Below, one piece after another: positions 55,929-64,000 of a DNA stretch of 64,000 bases. The notes under the pieces were generated by a model that was given only the letters and a program-made list of their open reading frames with translations, was not told the DNA's origin and did no database searches. The stretch lies in assembly GCA_023488885.1 (NCBI GenBank), contig JAMDDH010000037.1:62001-126000 (forward strand). Reading direction: 5' to 3'. Position 1 is the first letter of the stretch. Each line of letters begins with the position of its first letter. The translations under genes and the position numbers were made by a program. The stretch comes from Thermoplasmatota archaeon. GTDB lineage: Archaea; Thermoplasmatota; Thermoplasmata; Thermoplasmatales; Thermoplasmataceae.

Positions 55929-55967
55929 TCTTTTTTAAACCATAATTCCAATATTTTTTTAAAAAAA
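55929..55967 (+). terminator. T-rich terminator after korB
   Basis: Runs of six and seven T (around 55931-55936 and 55954-55960) lie just after the korB stop; T-runs are typical archaeal termination signals. Confidence 0.5.
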
Positions 55968-56050
55968 CGACAGAAAATTGCTATAATGTTTCAATTACAG
56001 ACACGCTGTATACATTCCTAAAATTTTCCCGTTTTTATGTAACTATAAGT

Positions 56051-56062
56051 GTACATTTGTAC
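56051..56062 (+). promoter_or_regulatory. Candidate operator upstream of the substrate-binding-protein promoter
   Basis: GTACA-TT-TGTAC is an inverted repeat with 5-bp arms ending 20 bp upstream of the TATA box at 56082-56090. Position suits an activator site; the binding protein is unknown. Confidence 0.35.
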
Positions 56063-56081
56063 CAACATTACTTCGAAAATC

Positions 56082-56126
56082 TTTATATACATAAATTCCG
56101 ATTAAAGACCACTCTTTTTTGGAGGT
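56082..56126 (+). promoter_or_regulatory. Promoter and SD of the substrate-binding protein gene
   Basis: TTTATATAC (56082-56090) is a strong TATA box. The ATG lies 46 nt further, so the message has a short leader holding a perfect SD, GGAGGT (56121-56126), unlike most leaderless genes nearby. Confidence 0.6.
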
Positions 56127-56131
56127 AAAAA

Positions 56132-59100
56132 ATGGATCAAGAAAATAAAGAGCCAATTGGTGGAGAGCCAAGCCTTTCACAATCTATGGTGCCTCCCGTG
56201 AGGCCATCAGGAAATGTGAAATGGTACGCGATAATCGTAGTTTTAATAATGGTTATTGCGGGCCTAGCCGTGCTGAATGTGTATCATCCGGCCCCGGCTG
56301 TAACCACCGCTAATGTTACGACCACGCAAGCTGCGATAGGAACTGGACAGCCATATTCGTTCAACATAACTGCGAATGGGAAATTCCAGAATATCTCAGT
56401 TAATTTTGGAGACGGAACTAGTGAAGTCGTGAACTATACGAACAGCAACACAGTAACCGTAACGCATACATACAGCAGTGTTGGACAGTACTTCATAATG
56501 TATGTCATAAATTATGGAAGCTCAACCTCAGGTCCGAACCTGATACCGCTTGATGTTGCGTTGCAGAATTTTACTGATTACAATGCTTCTTACGGTTCAC
56601 TTCAGCTCGTAGCTAATTCAACATCACCCGTTTCATCTGTACCGCTACTGTTTGGTCCAGGCACTAATCTGACATACTCAATTGGATCATCATCGCCGAG
56701 TAATGTCAATTATCAGGTAATTAACCAATCAATAAACATATACAAGGGAAATCAGCTTGTAAAGAGTGATTACTACCCGTATGTGTTTGATTATCAACAG
56801 GGTGCATACGTTCCGATGAACCCGCTGAGCTTGTATTTGAATGGGCTTACTGAGGGATATTACACTGTTGAACTTTACACATACACAGGAATACCTCAGA
56901 CACAGATCATCAATACTTCGGTAGCACTGACCAACACTACATCAGCTGTTTATTCCAGTGGCCAGAGCGTGTACTACAACCTGTCAGTTTATGGTTATTC
57001 TGCAGGTAAGAATTATACAACGAGTTATACACTCAGTTATTTAAGCGGTCTTAAGGTCGACAATACTGCCAACACAAACCTTACCTATCTCAGTAACACA
57101 AATGTTACCTATTCCAGTGGCGCAATACTATCATACCCGAACATGACTTCTCTGATAGTGCCCGCTAATAACGGATTCAAACTTGGTGGTAACACGAACA
57201 TAACATTCCTGACTGCCACTAACGTTACTATTGGTTCTGCGACAGTTAAACAGAATGCTACAAACACTACTGCATACACATCCGGTCAAGCACTGACCTT
57301 CAAAAATATATCATCAATAGTGATAGACAATGCAACAACGGTCACTTACTCCTCAGGTTCTTCTACAGTGAACTACACTGCAATGGATATGCTTGAGTAT
57401 GTGAACGGCGCAACCACAACATACAATGCCAATGCTTCCGTCTCATACACAAACCCCTCTACAAAGGTCACGTATCCAAGTGGAGGCAATGTAAATGTGA
57501 CAACCACAGTAACAGGTCAGACGCAGGTCACGGTTCCAACCGGAACAGTTGATCCAGCAGGCGAAGTTGGCACTGCAATGTATGTTAACATTCCAATATA
57601 CAGCAAAGTAACATTGCCTACACAGACAACGAGTACATTCACAAGTGCAGAAAATGCAGCAGGAGGCTACACAACCCTTGACCCGCAGATTGCATATTTC
57701 ACGGTGAATGATGAGATTCTTGCCAACACACTGCAGACACTGGTAACATACAACGGTAGCTCAACAAGCAGTTTTGTTCCTTTGTTGGCTGCACAACTTC
57801 CAACAGTAGCTAATGGCGGAATAAACGGACATTATCACAACTATACAGCCACGACACCTTGGGGAACAACCTACGTAGTCAATGAAACACCATACCAGAA
57901 CTACACGTTCCACATAAACCCCAATGCAAAATGGGAGGATGGAAGCCATGTTACAGCATGGGACGTTAGGTATGCACTGACAAGAGATCTCCTGTTTGCC
58001 AGTGGTTCGCCCGGAACACCAGGCTGGATATTCGCACAATACGCCCTTCCTGGAGGCGACATAGGTGCCAACAGTTTCTACAACATAACGCAGAACGTCA
58101 CTGCTGACAATGCCACTCAAAACGTAACCATACACTTCCAGAGTGCCATGCCGTCTAGCCTTGTATTCCAGGTACTTGCCGGTCCAGGAATGAACGTTGC
58201 AAGTTCAACATGGCTGAAGGCTCATGGTGCAGGAATAACATGGACTACAGCAGGCTTTGCAGCATACCAGTCAGAAGCACAGCTCGCTAATTACAACACA
58301 TATGTACAGAACCACATCTTCTCGGATGGACCATACAAGGTCGCGTACATCGTGCCCGGGTCGGAGATAGTGCTGGTAAAGAATCCAAACTTTGTCTCAC
58401 CGGGACCATGGGATCCTGTTGCTACTATCAACACAGTGATAATACAGTGGCTCAGCCAGCCTTCGACCATCTATCTGGAACTCAAGTCGCAGGTAGCGCA
58501 AACTGGAGGAATACCAACGAGCAACTGGAACGAAGTTCAGAGCCTGCAGCATGATAAGATAGTCAACGTATATTCATTCCCGACTCTCAGTGTGTATTTC
58601 TACACCTTCAACAACAACATTAACACATCGATGCTGCACACGATAAACAAGAATGCAAACGTTCCACAGAGCTTCTTTGTTAACCCCAACGTCAGGAAAG
58701 CATTTGCGTACGCTTACAACTACAGTTACTACTATCAGCAGCAGCTTGGCAATGCAATATACAATGAGACATTCCTGGCTCCATACACGGGCATGCTTCC
58801 AGCAGGGATGCTATACAACCAGAGCATAAGCGATCTGACTAGCAAGGGAATCAGCGTACCTGATGCCAATGGACAGAACCAGAACGCGAGCATAGGTACT
58901 GCCCAAGCATACTGGAAAGCTTTTATGAATGGACACGGTCTCGACAATGCAACCAAGATGGGAATCAGCTTAAGTGGTGGAAAGGTCATGTTCAAAGGAG
59001 CTCCTCTTGTGATACCAATTTTCATCCCACAGGGGGATCCGGTAGATCTTGCAGCAGCCACAACTTGGGGCCAAGCATTGGCTCAGGTTATCCCTGGAGC

Positions 59101-59611
59101 TACGTTCCCTGTACAGACCGTTACCTTCTATGATCTCTTTGTAGGTTACCAGGTACCAGGACAGGTCCCAATGCCCATTAACTGGGGCGGATGGGCACCA
59201 GATTATCCGTATCCAACGGACTACCTGTTGCCAATGGGAATGCCTGTGAACTCATCTACCTATATGGGTGCAGATATGCACACAATGTACTGGGTGAGTG
59301 GTGCTGGTGGACAGAATCCCAATCCCAACGCTACAGAGGCACAAATGCTAAAGTCGATGTACAACGCATTCCTGAATGCAACATCTAACGCATCGAACCC
59401 GGCTGCCGCTGAGCACTGGTTCCATGTTGCCAATGAGATGATTGTCAATGATACGGAACAGGTGTACATAGGACAGGCACAGGCATTCTGGATCATGAAC
59501 AGTAAAATAAACGGTAACGACGTTGTAAAGTATCAAGAAAACGTTATGATTGGTGGTGGCGCTATGTTGTTGTATAACTTCCTGTCATACAACACAACAG
59601 CCGCCTCATAA
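56132..59611 (+). CDS. Family-5 extracellular substrate-binding protein with N-terminal PKD and beta-repeat stalk
   Basis: The 1159-residue protein has a membrane anchor (residues about 30-52), a PKD domain (about 65-150; VNFGDGTSEVV, THTYSSVGQY), a Thr/Ser/Asn-rich region with imperfect VTYxSG repeats (about 320-450), and a peptide-type SBP_bac_5 domain from about residue 510 (YTTLDPQIAYFTVNDEI; FHINPNAKWEDGSHVTAWDVRYAL). It should bind oligopeptides outside the cell for an ABC importer. Dozens of Asn-X-Ser/Thr sites suggest heavy glycosylation. The length is about twice that of usual peptide-binding proteins. Gene has its own strong promoter and a terminator. Confidence 0.85.
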   Translation: MDQENKEPIGGEPSLSQSMVPPVRPSGNVKWYAIIVVLIMVIAGLAVLNVYHPAPAVTTANVTTTQAAIGTGQPYSFNITANGKFQNISVNFGDGTSEVVNYTNSNTVTVTHTYSSVGQYFIMYVINYGSSTSGPNLIPLDVALQNFTDYNASYGSLQLVANSTSPVSSVPLLFGPGTNLTYSIGSSSPSNVNYQVINQSINIYKGNQLVKSDYYPYVFDYQQGAYVPMNPLSLYLNGLTEGYYTVELYTYTGIPQTQIINTSVALTNTTSAVYSSGQSVYYNLSVYGYSAGKNYTTSYTLSYLSGLKVDNTANTNLTYLSNTNVTYSSGAILSYPNMTSLIVPANNGFKLGGNTNITFLTATNVTIGSATVKQNATNTTAYTSGQALTFKNISSIVIDNATTVTYSSGSSTVNYTAMDMLEYVNGATTTYNANASVSYTNPSTKVTYPSGGNVNVTTTVTGQTQVTVPTGTVDPAGEVGTAMYVNIPIYSKVTLPTQTTSTFTSAENAAGGYTTLDPQIAYFTVNDEILANTLQTLVTYNGSSTSSFVPLLAAQLPTVANGGINGHYHNYTATTPWGTTYVVNETPYQNYTFHINPNAKWEDGSHVTAWDVRYALTRDLLFASGSPGTPGWIFAQYALPGGDIGANSFYNITQNVTADNATQNVTIHFQSAMPSSLVFQVLAGPGMNVASSTWLKAHGAGITWTTAGFAAYQSEAQLANYNTYVQNHIFSDGPYKVAYIVPGSEIVLVKNPNFVSPGPWDPVATINTVIIQWLSQPSTIYLELKSQVAQTGGIPTSNWNEVQSLQHDKIVNVYSFPTLSVYFYTFNNNINTSMLHTINKNANVPQSFFVNPNVRKAFAYAYNYSYYYQQQLGNAIYNETFLAPYTGMLPAGMLYNQSISDLTSKGISVPDANGQNQNASIGTAQAYWKAFMNGHGLDNATKMGISLSGGKVMFKGAPLVIPIFIPQGDPVDLAAATTWGQALAQVIPGATFPVQTVTFYDLFVGYQVPGQVPMPINWGGWAPDYPYPTDYLLPMGMPVNSSTYMGADMHTMYWVSGAGGQNPNPNATEAQMLKSMYNAFLNATSNASNPAAAEHWFHVANEMIVNDTEQVYIGQAQAFWIMNSKINGNDVVKYQENVMIGGGAMLLYNFLSYNTTAAS

Positions 59612-59657
59612 TTTTTTTTGACACCATATATTAATTTTCCAACTTTTTTCCTTTTTT
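59612..59657 (+). terminator. T-rich terminator after the substrate-binding protein
   Basis: Eight T directly follow the stop (59612-59619), with two further T6 runs at 59644-59649 and 59652-59657. Confidence 0.5.
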
Positions 59658-59717
59658 GAATATACTCGCCTGATTCGTATTTTATGGTAGTCTACTATGA
59701 AAGAAGTTTTTTGACAG

Positions 59718-59740
59718 TACTCCATAACGTGTGGAGTACG
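59718..59740 (+). repeat. Hairpin inverted repeat near the IS110 left side
   Basis: GTACTCCA and TGGAGTAC are perfect 8-bp arms around a 7-nt loop. The stem lies in the short non-coding stretch between the peptide-binding protein terminator and the IS110 remnant; IS110 elements often insert at or carry such structures, which is inference here. Confidence 0.4.
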
Positions 59741-60801
59741 GGCCCGGGAAAGGCTGCCGATCATGTCTTTGAGCTTCGAGCTCGCACACAAGGTTGACAG
59801 CTTGCGGACCGACACCATGCCTCGAAAGAGACGGATAGTAGAGTGTTACCGGCCAACACATTTCCCGGAATCACCATCGGAGGTGACAGAAGATGAAGGC
59901 AATCTACGAATCCTACAAGAAGACGGACAGGAACGATGCAAGGATACTGGCAAAGAAGCTGAAGGACGGTGAACTTCCGGAATCGTATCTCCCTCCAGTG
60001 GAGACGGATGCGATCAGATCCCTTATCAGGTACCGCAGATCGCTTGCAGAGGAAAACAACAGGATCAAGAATCAGGTCCACTCCATTCTTGCACGGCATG
60101 GCATCTCAATTGAGGCGACAGACATATTCGGGAAGAGATTCCTGAAGAGGATACAGGAATCCGGAGATAAGATGCAGCCTGAAGACGGATACATCCTTGC
60201 AGATCTGGTACAGAGATTCCATGACGTCTCATCAAGGGCCGAAAACCTGGAGAAACAGCTTGCATTGGCGGGAAAGGATATACCTGAGGTGAAAAGGCTC
60301 ATGACTGTACCGGGAATTGGTTTCTATTCCGCCATGGCGATCTATTCCGAGATAGGTGAGATATCAAGGTTTCCGGACGCACCCCATCTGTCTGCATACT
60401 GTGGTCTCGTACCCCGTGTGGATCAGTCCGGTGATACAACATACTATGGCCATATCACGAAATCAGGTCCATCACTTCTGAGATTCTTCCTGGTCAATTC
60501 GGTACATACAACGGTGAAAATATCAGCGACGTTCAAAACATCATACAGGAAGCTGAAGAAACGCATTGGTAAAAACAGAGCCATAATAGCTATGGCAAGG
60601 AAGCTTTCCATAGTTATATACAACATGCTTGCCAGGAATCAGGATTTCGTCGAACTTGGTGCATTACAGGATCTATATGACAGAAAGGTTGGAAAGATGG
60701 AATCCATGACAAAAAATGTCCAGGGGTTGGATAAAGAATCAGTGAAAAGATTAATAGGTGGGGGAGTGATCAAATTACAGTCAAACAAACTTCTTTCATG
60801 A
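59730..60801 (+). pseudogene. IS110-family transposase remnant, N-terminus degenerate
   Basis: The intact frame (59893-60801, 302 residues) covers the C-terminal two thirds of an IS110 transposase: YKKTDRNDARILAKKL, then the Transposase_20 domain with MTVPGIGFYSAMAIYSEIGE and SAYCGLVPRVDQSGD. The first RuvC-like part (DEDD residues with the first catalytic Asp) is missing; upstream in other frames only STGPGKAADHVFELRA hints at the lost middle. The start ATG at 59893 follows GGAGGTGA but makes an N-terminally truncated protein. It is therefore probably inactive. Confidence 0.78.
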
Positions 60802-61035
60802 CACCTTGTGTGCGTATTGTCGCTTCTGCTTTCAAGGCTCATCGAAAAGAAAACTGAAATCACAATATCAGAGGCATCCCGCTTACTCTCATACCTGAAG
60901 GTTACACCAGTCCGTCTTGGATCAGGAACCGTTATGATCAGGTCGGAATCAGAGATGGCAGGAAATCTCCTTAGCCGGATGAATATCCCGTATCCGGAAA
61001 AAATCGTGGATGGTGCACGGACAGGAAAGCCATAG
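60802..61035 (+). pseudogene. IS4/IS1634-type transposase C-terminal remnant
   Basis: The frame immediately after the IS110 stop encodes VCVLSLLLSRLIEKKTEI and ASRLLSYLKVTPVRLGSG, resembling the C-terminal tail of IS4/IS1634-like transposases, where a helix FLALLLxRxLEKK is followed by a small domain. Only about 75 residues survive and no DDE residues are present. The reading frame is in phase with the IS110 frame across its stop. It is a decayed element fragment abutting the IS110 remnant. Confidence 0.55.
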
Positions 61036-61106
61036 CTTTTGCAAGAGAGGCAATGGAATACTGCTTAAGCATGCACTTTCACGAAAAGTGAACTGCGGAA
61101 CTCAAG

Positions 61107-61112
61107 TTTGAA
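61107..61112. repeat. Left target-site duplication of the IS1634-like element
   Basis: TTTGAA precedes the left terminal repeat and is found again right after the right end (62752-62757). Confidence 0.6.
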
Positions 61113-61135
61113 CCTATCCTCGCCCTTTTCTATTA

Positions 61136-62647
61136 CTACAACTCGAGCTTGAGCTTTTCCAGCAGTTCCCTCTGGTCTTTTGTGTATTCAACATGTGAGT
61201 GTGATCCTGTTGAATAGACCACTTCCCTTATGCCAGCAAGGGTTTCCAGTGCCTGGTTGTACGTGATTCCGCATACATTGGCAATGATTGCCACCATGGT
61301 GTATCCCAGGACGGCAAGGAATAGCCTTGCCCTTGTGCCCTCCTCTGATCTGGAGAAGAATGGCTCCAGATGTGGTTTCAGGTGGGCAAACGCCTTCTCA
61401 ACCCTGTCCTTGTCCCTGTATATCTTCAGCACATCGGGTGCTGCAATCATCGTGTTTGTGATCAGGATCGTGTAGCCGAACCTGTTCGTCCTGCGTTGAA
61501 TCGCCTTGTGCTTCAGCACATATGAGAACCTGGTCGATTCCTTCTCGTACTTGATCTCAATGAGGTTGCGGAACCCTTTAATCTCGGCCTCCACTGTCCT
61601 GACCATGTCGTCTGGGGAGTCGAACTTCTTTCCCATCAGTTCATTGAGATTTCTCTCCTTCTCGGAAAGCCTGTGATAGAAGGATTCAAGCTTCCTTGTC
61701 TTCAGGCGTGGAGAGAAGAAGACGATGTACCTGATCCCGTGGATGCGCTTCTCCCTCAGGAACACTGTTTCATCATGGTACTGGAAATAGTTCCTTGAAT
61801 TCTCCATGTCCCCTGATTCAAGTATGAGATCGTCGTGCATTCCAACGGTGGACGGAAGTGCACCTATGACGCTGTAGTCCTTGAGATCCTTCATGTTGTC
61901 TGAGGAGTAGAATCCCCTGTCGATCACGATCAGGATGGCCCGGATGCCGAAGTCCTTCAGATCACAGGCAAAGCCCCGTATCGTTGATACCGAGGGAATG
62001 TTCCCTGCAAGGGGCTTGTGGTGTACCGGAACGCTCCCTTTCCTTGTGACTGCGAGAACGAAGTTGATCTCCCTGTTCTCGCCATTGACATGGTAATAAT
62101 GGCCAAACCTGGCAAGATCGTTCTCCGTGCCATAGTACCTTATTGCGCTCAGATCGTATACAAGGCCCGAAGATCCGAACTCCTTTATGATCTGGGATGC
62201 CATGGACCTTTCCAGCATGCCTATGGTGTCCGGATCCTTGCGTCCCACCAGATCAACGATATCGCGGATCTCCTTGTCCGTGAGATCAGGAATGCCTGTG
62301 TGCACATATGCCGAGTGACCTGGGCCCAGTATGCACTCGGCAGCAAGGATGATTACCTTCCGGGCTGCGTGCTTTATCCCGGTGAGATTCGCCATCACCT
62401 CATCGTATTGTTGTACGAAGCCATGATCCCCGGCGACCCTGTACATAATATACGGTCCGGAATTCAGTATCCTCCGGACGCTTTTCCGGTCCATTGGAGG
62501 CTTTAGAGCCTTCTCACCATTCCTCTCGATCTCTTTCCCCAGGTAGGTGGCTTCCTGCCTGACTTTCTTCGTTACCGGATCCCTGTAGCTTCTCACCCTG
62601 TAAATGTAGACATTCTTCCCCTGTACCTGCCTACGGATATAGGTCAT
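61136..62647 (-). CDS. IS1634-type DDE transposase
   Basis: The 503-residue transposase is full length. DDE candidates are the Asp in VYDLSAIRYYGT, the Asp in LIVIDRGFYSSDNM and the Glu in YRDKDRVEKAFAHLK, in family order and spacing with the IS4/IS1634 group. ETLAGIREVVYS lies near the C-terminus. The ATG at 62647 has GTATATACTAAG about 25 nt upstream and an inverted repeat between them. The gene fills the element bounded by inverted repeats and is likely functional. Confidence 0.87.
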   Translation of the reverse strand: MTYIRRQVQGKNVYIYRVRSYRDPVTKKVRQEATYLGKEIERNGEKALKPPMDRKSVRRILNSGPYIMYRVAGDHGFVQQYDEVMANLTGIKHAARKVIILAAECILGPGHSAYVHTGIPDLTDKEIRDIVDLVGRKDPDTIGMLERSMASQIIKEFGSSGLVYDLSAIRYYGTENDLARFGHYYHVNGENREINFVLAVTRKGSVPVHHKPLAGNIPSVSTIRGFACDLKDFGIRAILIVIDRGFYSSDNMKDLKDYSVIGALPSTVGMHDDLILESGDMENSRNYFQYHDETVFLREKRIHGIRYIVFFSPRLKTRKLESFYHRLSEKERNLNELMGKKFDSPDDMVRTVEAEIKGFRNLIEIKYEKESTRFSYVLKHKAIQRRTNRFGYTILITNTMIAAPDVLKIYRDKDRVEKAFAHLKPHLEPFFSRSEEGTRARLFLAVLGYTMVAIIANVCGITYNQALETLAGIREVVYSTGSHSHVEYTKDQRELLEKLKLEL

Positions 62648-62666
62648 GTAGTAAGAATATTACTAC
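62648..62666 (-). promoter_or_regulatory. Inverted repeat between TATA box and transposase start
   Basis: GTAGTAA (62648-62654) and TTACTAC (62660-62666) flank a 5-nt centre directly before the transposase ATG (62647); the TATA-like sequence is at about 62668-62678. It may act as an operator or a leader structure that dampens transposase expression. Confidence 0.4.
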
Positions 62667-62751
62667 TTAGTATATACATGTTTCCGTTATCAGGTCCGGT
62701 AAAATACAGCCTCATGAAGAAAATGTAGTGTTATTTAGGGGCGAAGATAGG

Positions 62752-62757
62752 TTTGAA
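62752..62757. repeat. Right target-site duplication of the IS1634-like element
   Basis: TTTGAA follows the right terminal repeat, matching the left copy at 61107-61112. Confidence 0.6.
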
Positions 62758-62762
62758 ATCAT

Positions 62763-63125
62763 TCAAACCTTAAGTTTTGGGTCGATAATCTTTATAAATT
62801 TTCTATAGGCCTTGATTTCTAGGGTAATTGCGATATACTCTGCAAAAACAGTTAACAAGGATACATAAAAATAGACAAGGTAGAAATTGCCTGTCACAGA
62901 GTTAACCAGAGTGTTATATAAATATAGATTTGGAATAATGATATACAACTCAGCAATTACAACTCCATCCAGAAAAAGTGCTCCAACAATATACGAAGCT
63001 CTAAAGAAGTCATAAAATAAATACAAGAATAATTGTTTTTTTGTGAATTCTCTTGCCGGCTTTCGAATTAGTTCTTCCTCAAGTTTCTCTTGCTTGGTCA
63101 GGATTCTCGTAGTTCTCGGTGGCAT
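62763..63125 (-). CDS. Small membrane protein at the end of the peptide-transporter operon
   Basis: The 120-residue protein has a basic N-terminus, two membrane segments (about 35-60 and 78-102) and no known domain. It overlaps the end of the ABC ATPase gene by 47 bp, with GGAGA ten bases before its ATG, so it seems to be translated from the same message. Its stop lies only 6 bp beyond the TTTGAA duplication of the insertion element, so insertion narrowly missed the coding region. Function unknown; a transporter accessory is inference. Confidence 0.6.
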   Translation of the reverse strand: MPPRTTRILTKQEKLEEELIRKPAREFTKKQLFLYLFYDFFRASYIVGALFLDGVVIAELYIIIPNLYLYNTLVNSVTGNFYLVYFYVSLLTVFAEYIAITLEIKAYRKFIKIIDPKLKV

Positions 63126-64000
63126 TCGCCGTATTCTCCTCTGTTACCTTCTTAATCTTTTTCCTACCTTTATGTTCGTTGTAACCGGCATCATAAATAA
63201 GGCAGGATACGAAATGATCTTTTCTAACTTCGCGTAATCTGGGTACATCAGGTTCAATCATACCAATAGTTAATGTATCTGGCGTTCTAAACGCGACTGA
63301 CTTTATAGCCTTGAATTTGATTCCGTTAGCTTTTTTAGAAGCCTTATCCAGTGCATCGACAATCAGTTCTCTTGCTCTTACCTGGTCAGTAATCGCTGTC
63401 GAGAATACGATATCGAGCGTATTATCATTTTCATCTTCTATGATCTCCGAAATAGCAGGAAGTACTGACAGGGCAGGGTCTGAAAATGGGTCCAAAGCTT
63501 CACTTAGCGGTTCGCTCATGTCTCTTGGTGACCATCCGCAATTTTTCATGGCTTCGGGGCACCTTGGGTGGAAATAGCAGCCTTTAGGTGGATCTGACGG
63601 GCTTGGTATCTCTCCCTCAAGTATGATCCTCCCTTTCCTTTTGGTCGGATCTATGCTGGGAATAGCAGACAATAAGGCCTTGGTATATGGGTGAAGCATA
63701 TCAGTGAAAAGCGTATTTGTTTCGGCAAATTCTGCTATCCTTCCAAGATACATTACGATAACTCTGTCCGACATCAATCTGATAACATTCAGGTGATGAG
63801 AAATGAAAAGATAGGATAATTTCCTGTTCTCCTGTATTTCCTTAAGCATGTTCAAAATTTGTGCCTGAACAGATACGTCCAAGGCAGATGTTGGTTCGTC
63901 AAGAACCAGCATTTTTGGTTCAATACCAATGGCTCGCGCAATGCCAATACGCTGTCTTTGGCCACCACTGAATTCGTGCGGAAATCTAAACAGATGATCA
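63079..64000 (-). CDS. Oligopeptide/dipeptide ABC transporter ATP-binding protein (DppD-like), 5' end beyond the window
   Basis: The visible C-terminal 306 residues start with HEFSGGQRQRIGIARAI (ABC signature), Walker B MLVLDEPTSALD, FISHHLNVIRLMSDRVIVMYLG with the H-loop, then the oligopeptide C-terminal motif HPYTKALLSAIPSIDP and CYFHPRCPEAMKNCG. The Walker A is outside the window. A further 130-residue charged tail follows, absent from usual DppD/OppD. It would power peptide import, perhaps for the binding protein upstream of the transposons, though that gene faces it convergently. Confidence 0.9.
   Translation of the reverse strand, partial: DHLFRFPHEFSGGQRQRIGIARAIGIEPKMLVLDEPTSALDVSVQAQILNMLKEIQENRKLSYLFISHHLNVIRLMSDRVIVMYLGRIAEFAETNTLFTDMLHPYTKALLSAIPSIDPTKRKGRIILEGEIPSPSDPPKGCYFHPRCPEAMKNCGWSPRDMSEPLSEALDPFSDPALSVLPAISEIIEDENDNTLDIVFSTAITDQVRARELIVDALDKASKKANGIKFKAIKSVAFRTPDTLTIGMIEPDVPRLREVRKDHFVSCLIYDAGYNEHKGRKKIKKVTEENTANATENYENPDQARET

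Larger units (their letters stand above)
61113..62751. mobile_element. Intact IS1634-like insertion sequence, 1639 bp
   Basis: The element is bounded by imperfect terminal inverted repeats: CCTATCCTCGCCC at 61113-61125 and the reverse complement of CCTATCTTCGCCC at 62739-62751 (12 of 13 matched, weaker match extending to about 28 bp). It contains one full transposase gene. Both sides are flanked by the same hexamer, TTTGAA, which is the target duplication. Its neat ends suggest recent insertion into the gap between the IS remnants and the small membrane-protein gene. Confidence 0.78.

Noticed and set aside
57090-57560. CRISPR-like or tandem DNA repeat in the binding-protein gene
   Set aside because: The repetition is at protein level only (VTYxSG units of varying length); no DNA repeat of regular period exists.
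60808-61035. Independent small gene after the IS110 frame
   Set aside because: Content matches the C-terminal tail of IS4/IS1634-type transposases, without catalytic residues; treated as a remnant.

Overview
The window reads as chromosome of a heterotrophic euryarchaeon of the Thermoplasmatales type (moderate G+C, roughly mid-40s by eye). The archaeal markers are a Pth2-type peptidyl-tRNA hydrolase, CDP-archaeol synthase, an Hjc-like resolvase, Dph2, a preflagellin-type A24 peptidase, AbrB-PhoU and XRE-CBS regulators, and two-subunit 2-oxoacid:ferredoxin oxidoreductases. Many starts sit 24-32 nt below a TATA-like box with no Shine-Dalgarno (SD) site, as expected for leaderless archaeal mRNAs; genes inside operons carry GGTGA or GGAGG sites. 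The genus is not established from sequence alone.

Layout. 0-10.5 kb: acetate handling (acs fragment, SatP), cystathionine synthase, an overlapping pth2-carS-XRE/CBS operon, a PhoU-like regulator, an acyl-CoA synthetase/metallo-hydrolase pair and a DHA2 exporter divergent from a TetR regulator. 11-30 kb: a catabolic island with two aminotransferases, three organic-solute transporters, a DAO-type flavoprotein, a ThDP enzyme, HyuA/HyuB, IorA/IorB and ADP-forming acyl-CoA synthetase AcdA/AcdB. 30-43 kb: an uncharacterised gene pair, a lysine/saccharopine dehydrogenase-like enzyme, a DsrE protein, a beta-oxidation set (acyl-CoA ligase, HADH-ECH fusion, acyl-CoA dehydrogenase), membrane proteins and a large secreted penicillin-acylase-type Ntn hydrolase. 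43-56 kb: HxlR/YceI pair, M20 amidohydrolase, hydrolases, A24 peptidase, HutI, Dph2, a tRNA methylthiotransferase, aspartase and KorAB. 56-64 kb: a giant family-5 substrate-binding protein, a cluster of transposons (IS110 remnant, IS4/IS1634-type remnant, one intact IS1634-like element with target duplication), then a peptide ABC ATPase running off the end.

Taken together the genes describe a peptide and amino-acid scavenger: a peptide-binding protein and ATPase capture peptides; acylases and HyuAB release amino acids; aminotransferases, aspartase, HutI and the lysine dehydrogenase-like enzyme strip nitrogen; IorAB and KorAB oxidise 2-oxoacids to acyl-CoA with reduced ferredoxin; AcdAB conserves energy as ATP; acs/SatP can recover acetate.

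No rRNA, tRNA or CRISPR array was recognised. No clear-cut new defence or mobile system was found. The best candidates for new biology are the uncharacterised pair at 30.0-31.4 kb, the composite substrate-binding protein, the penicillin acylase with its overlapping small membrane partner, and a tRNA methylthiotransferase that appears to start at CTG.
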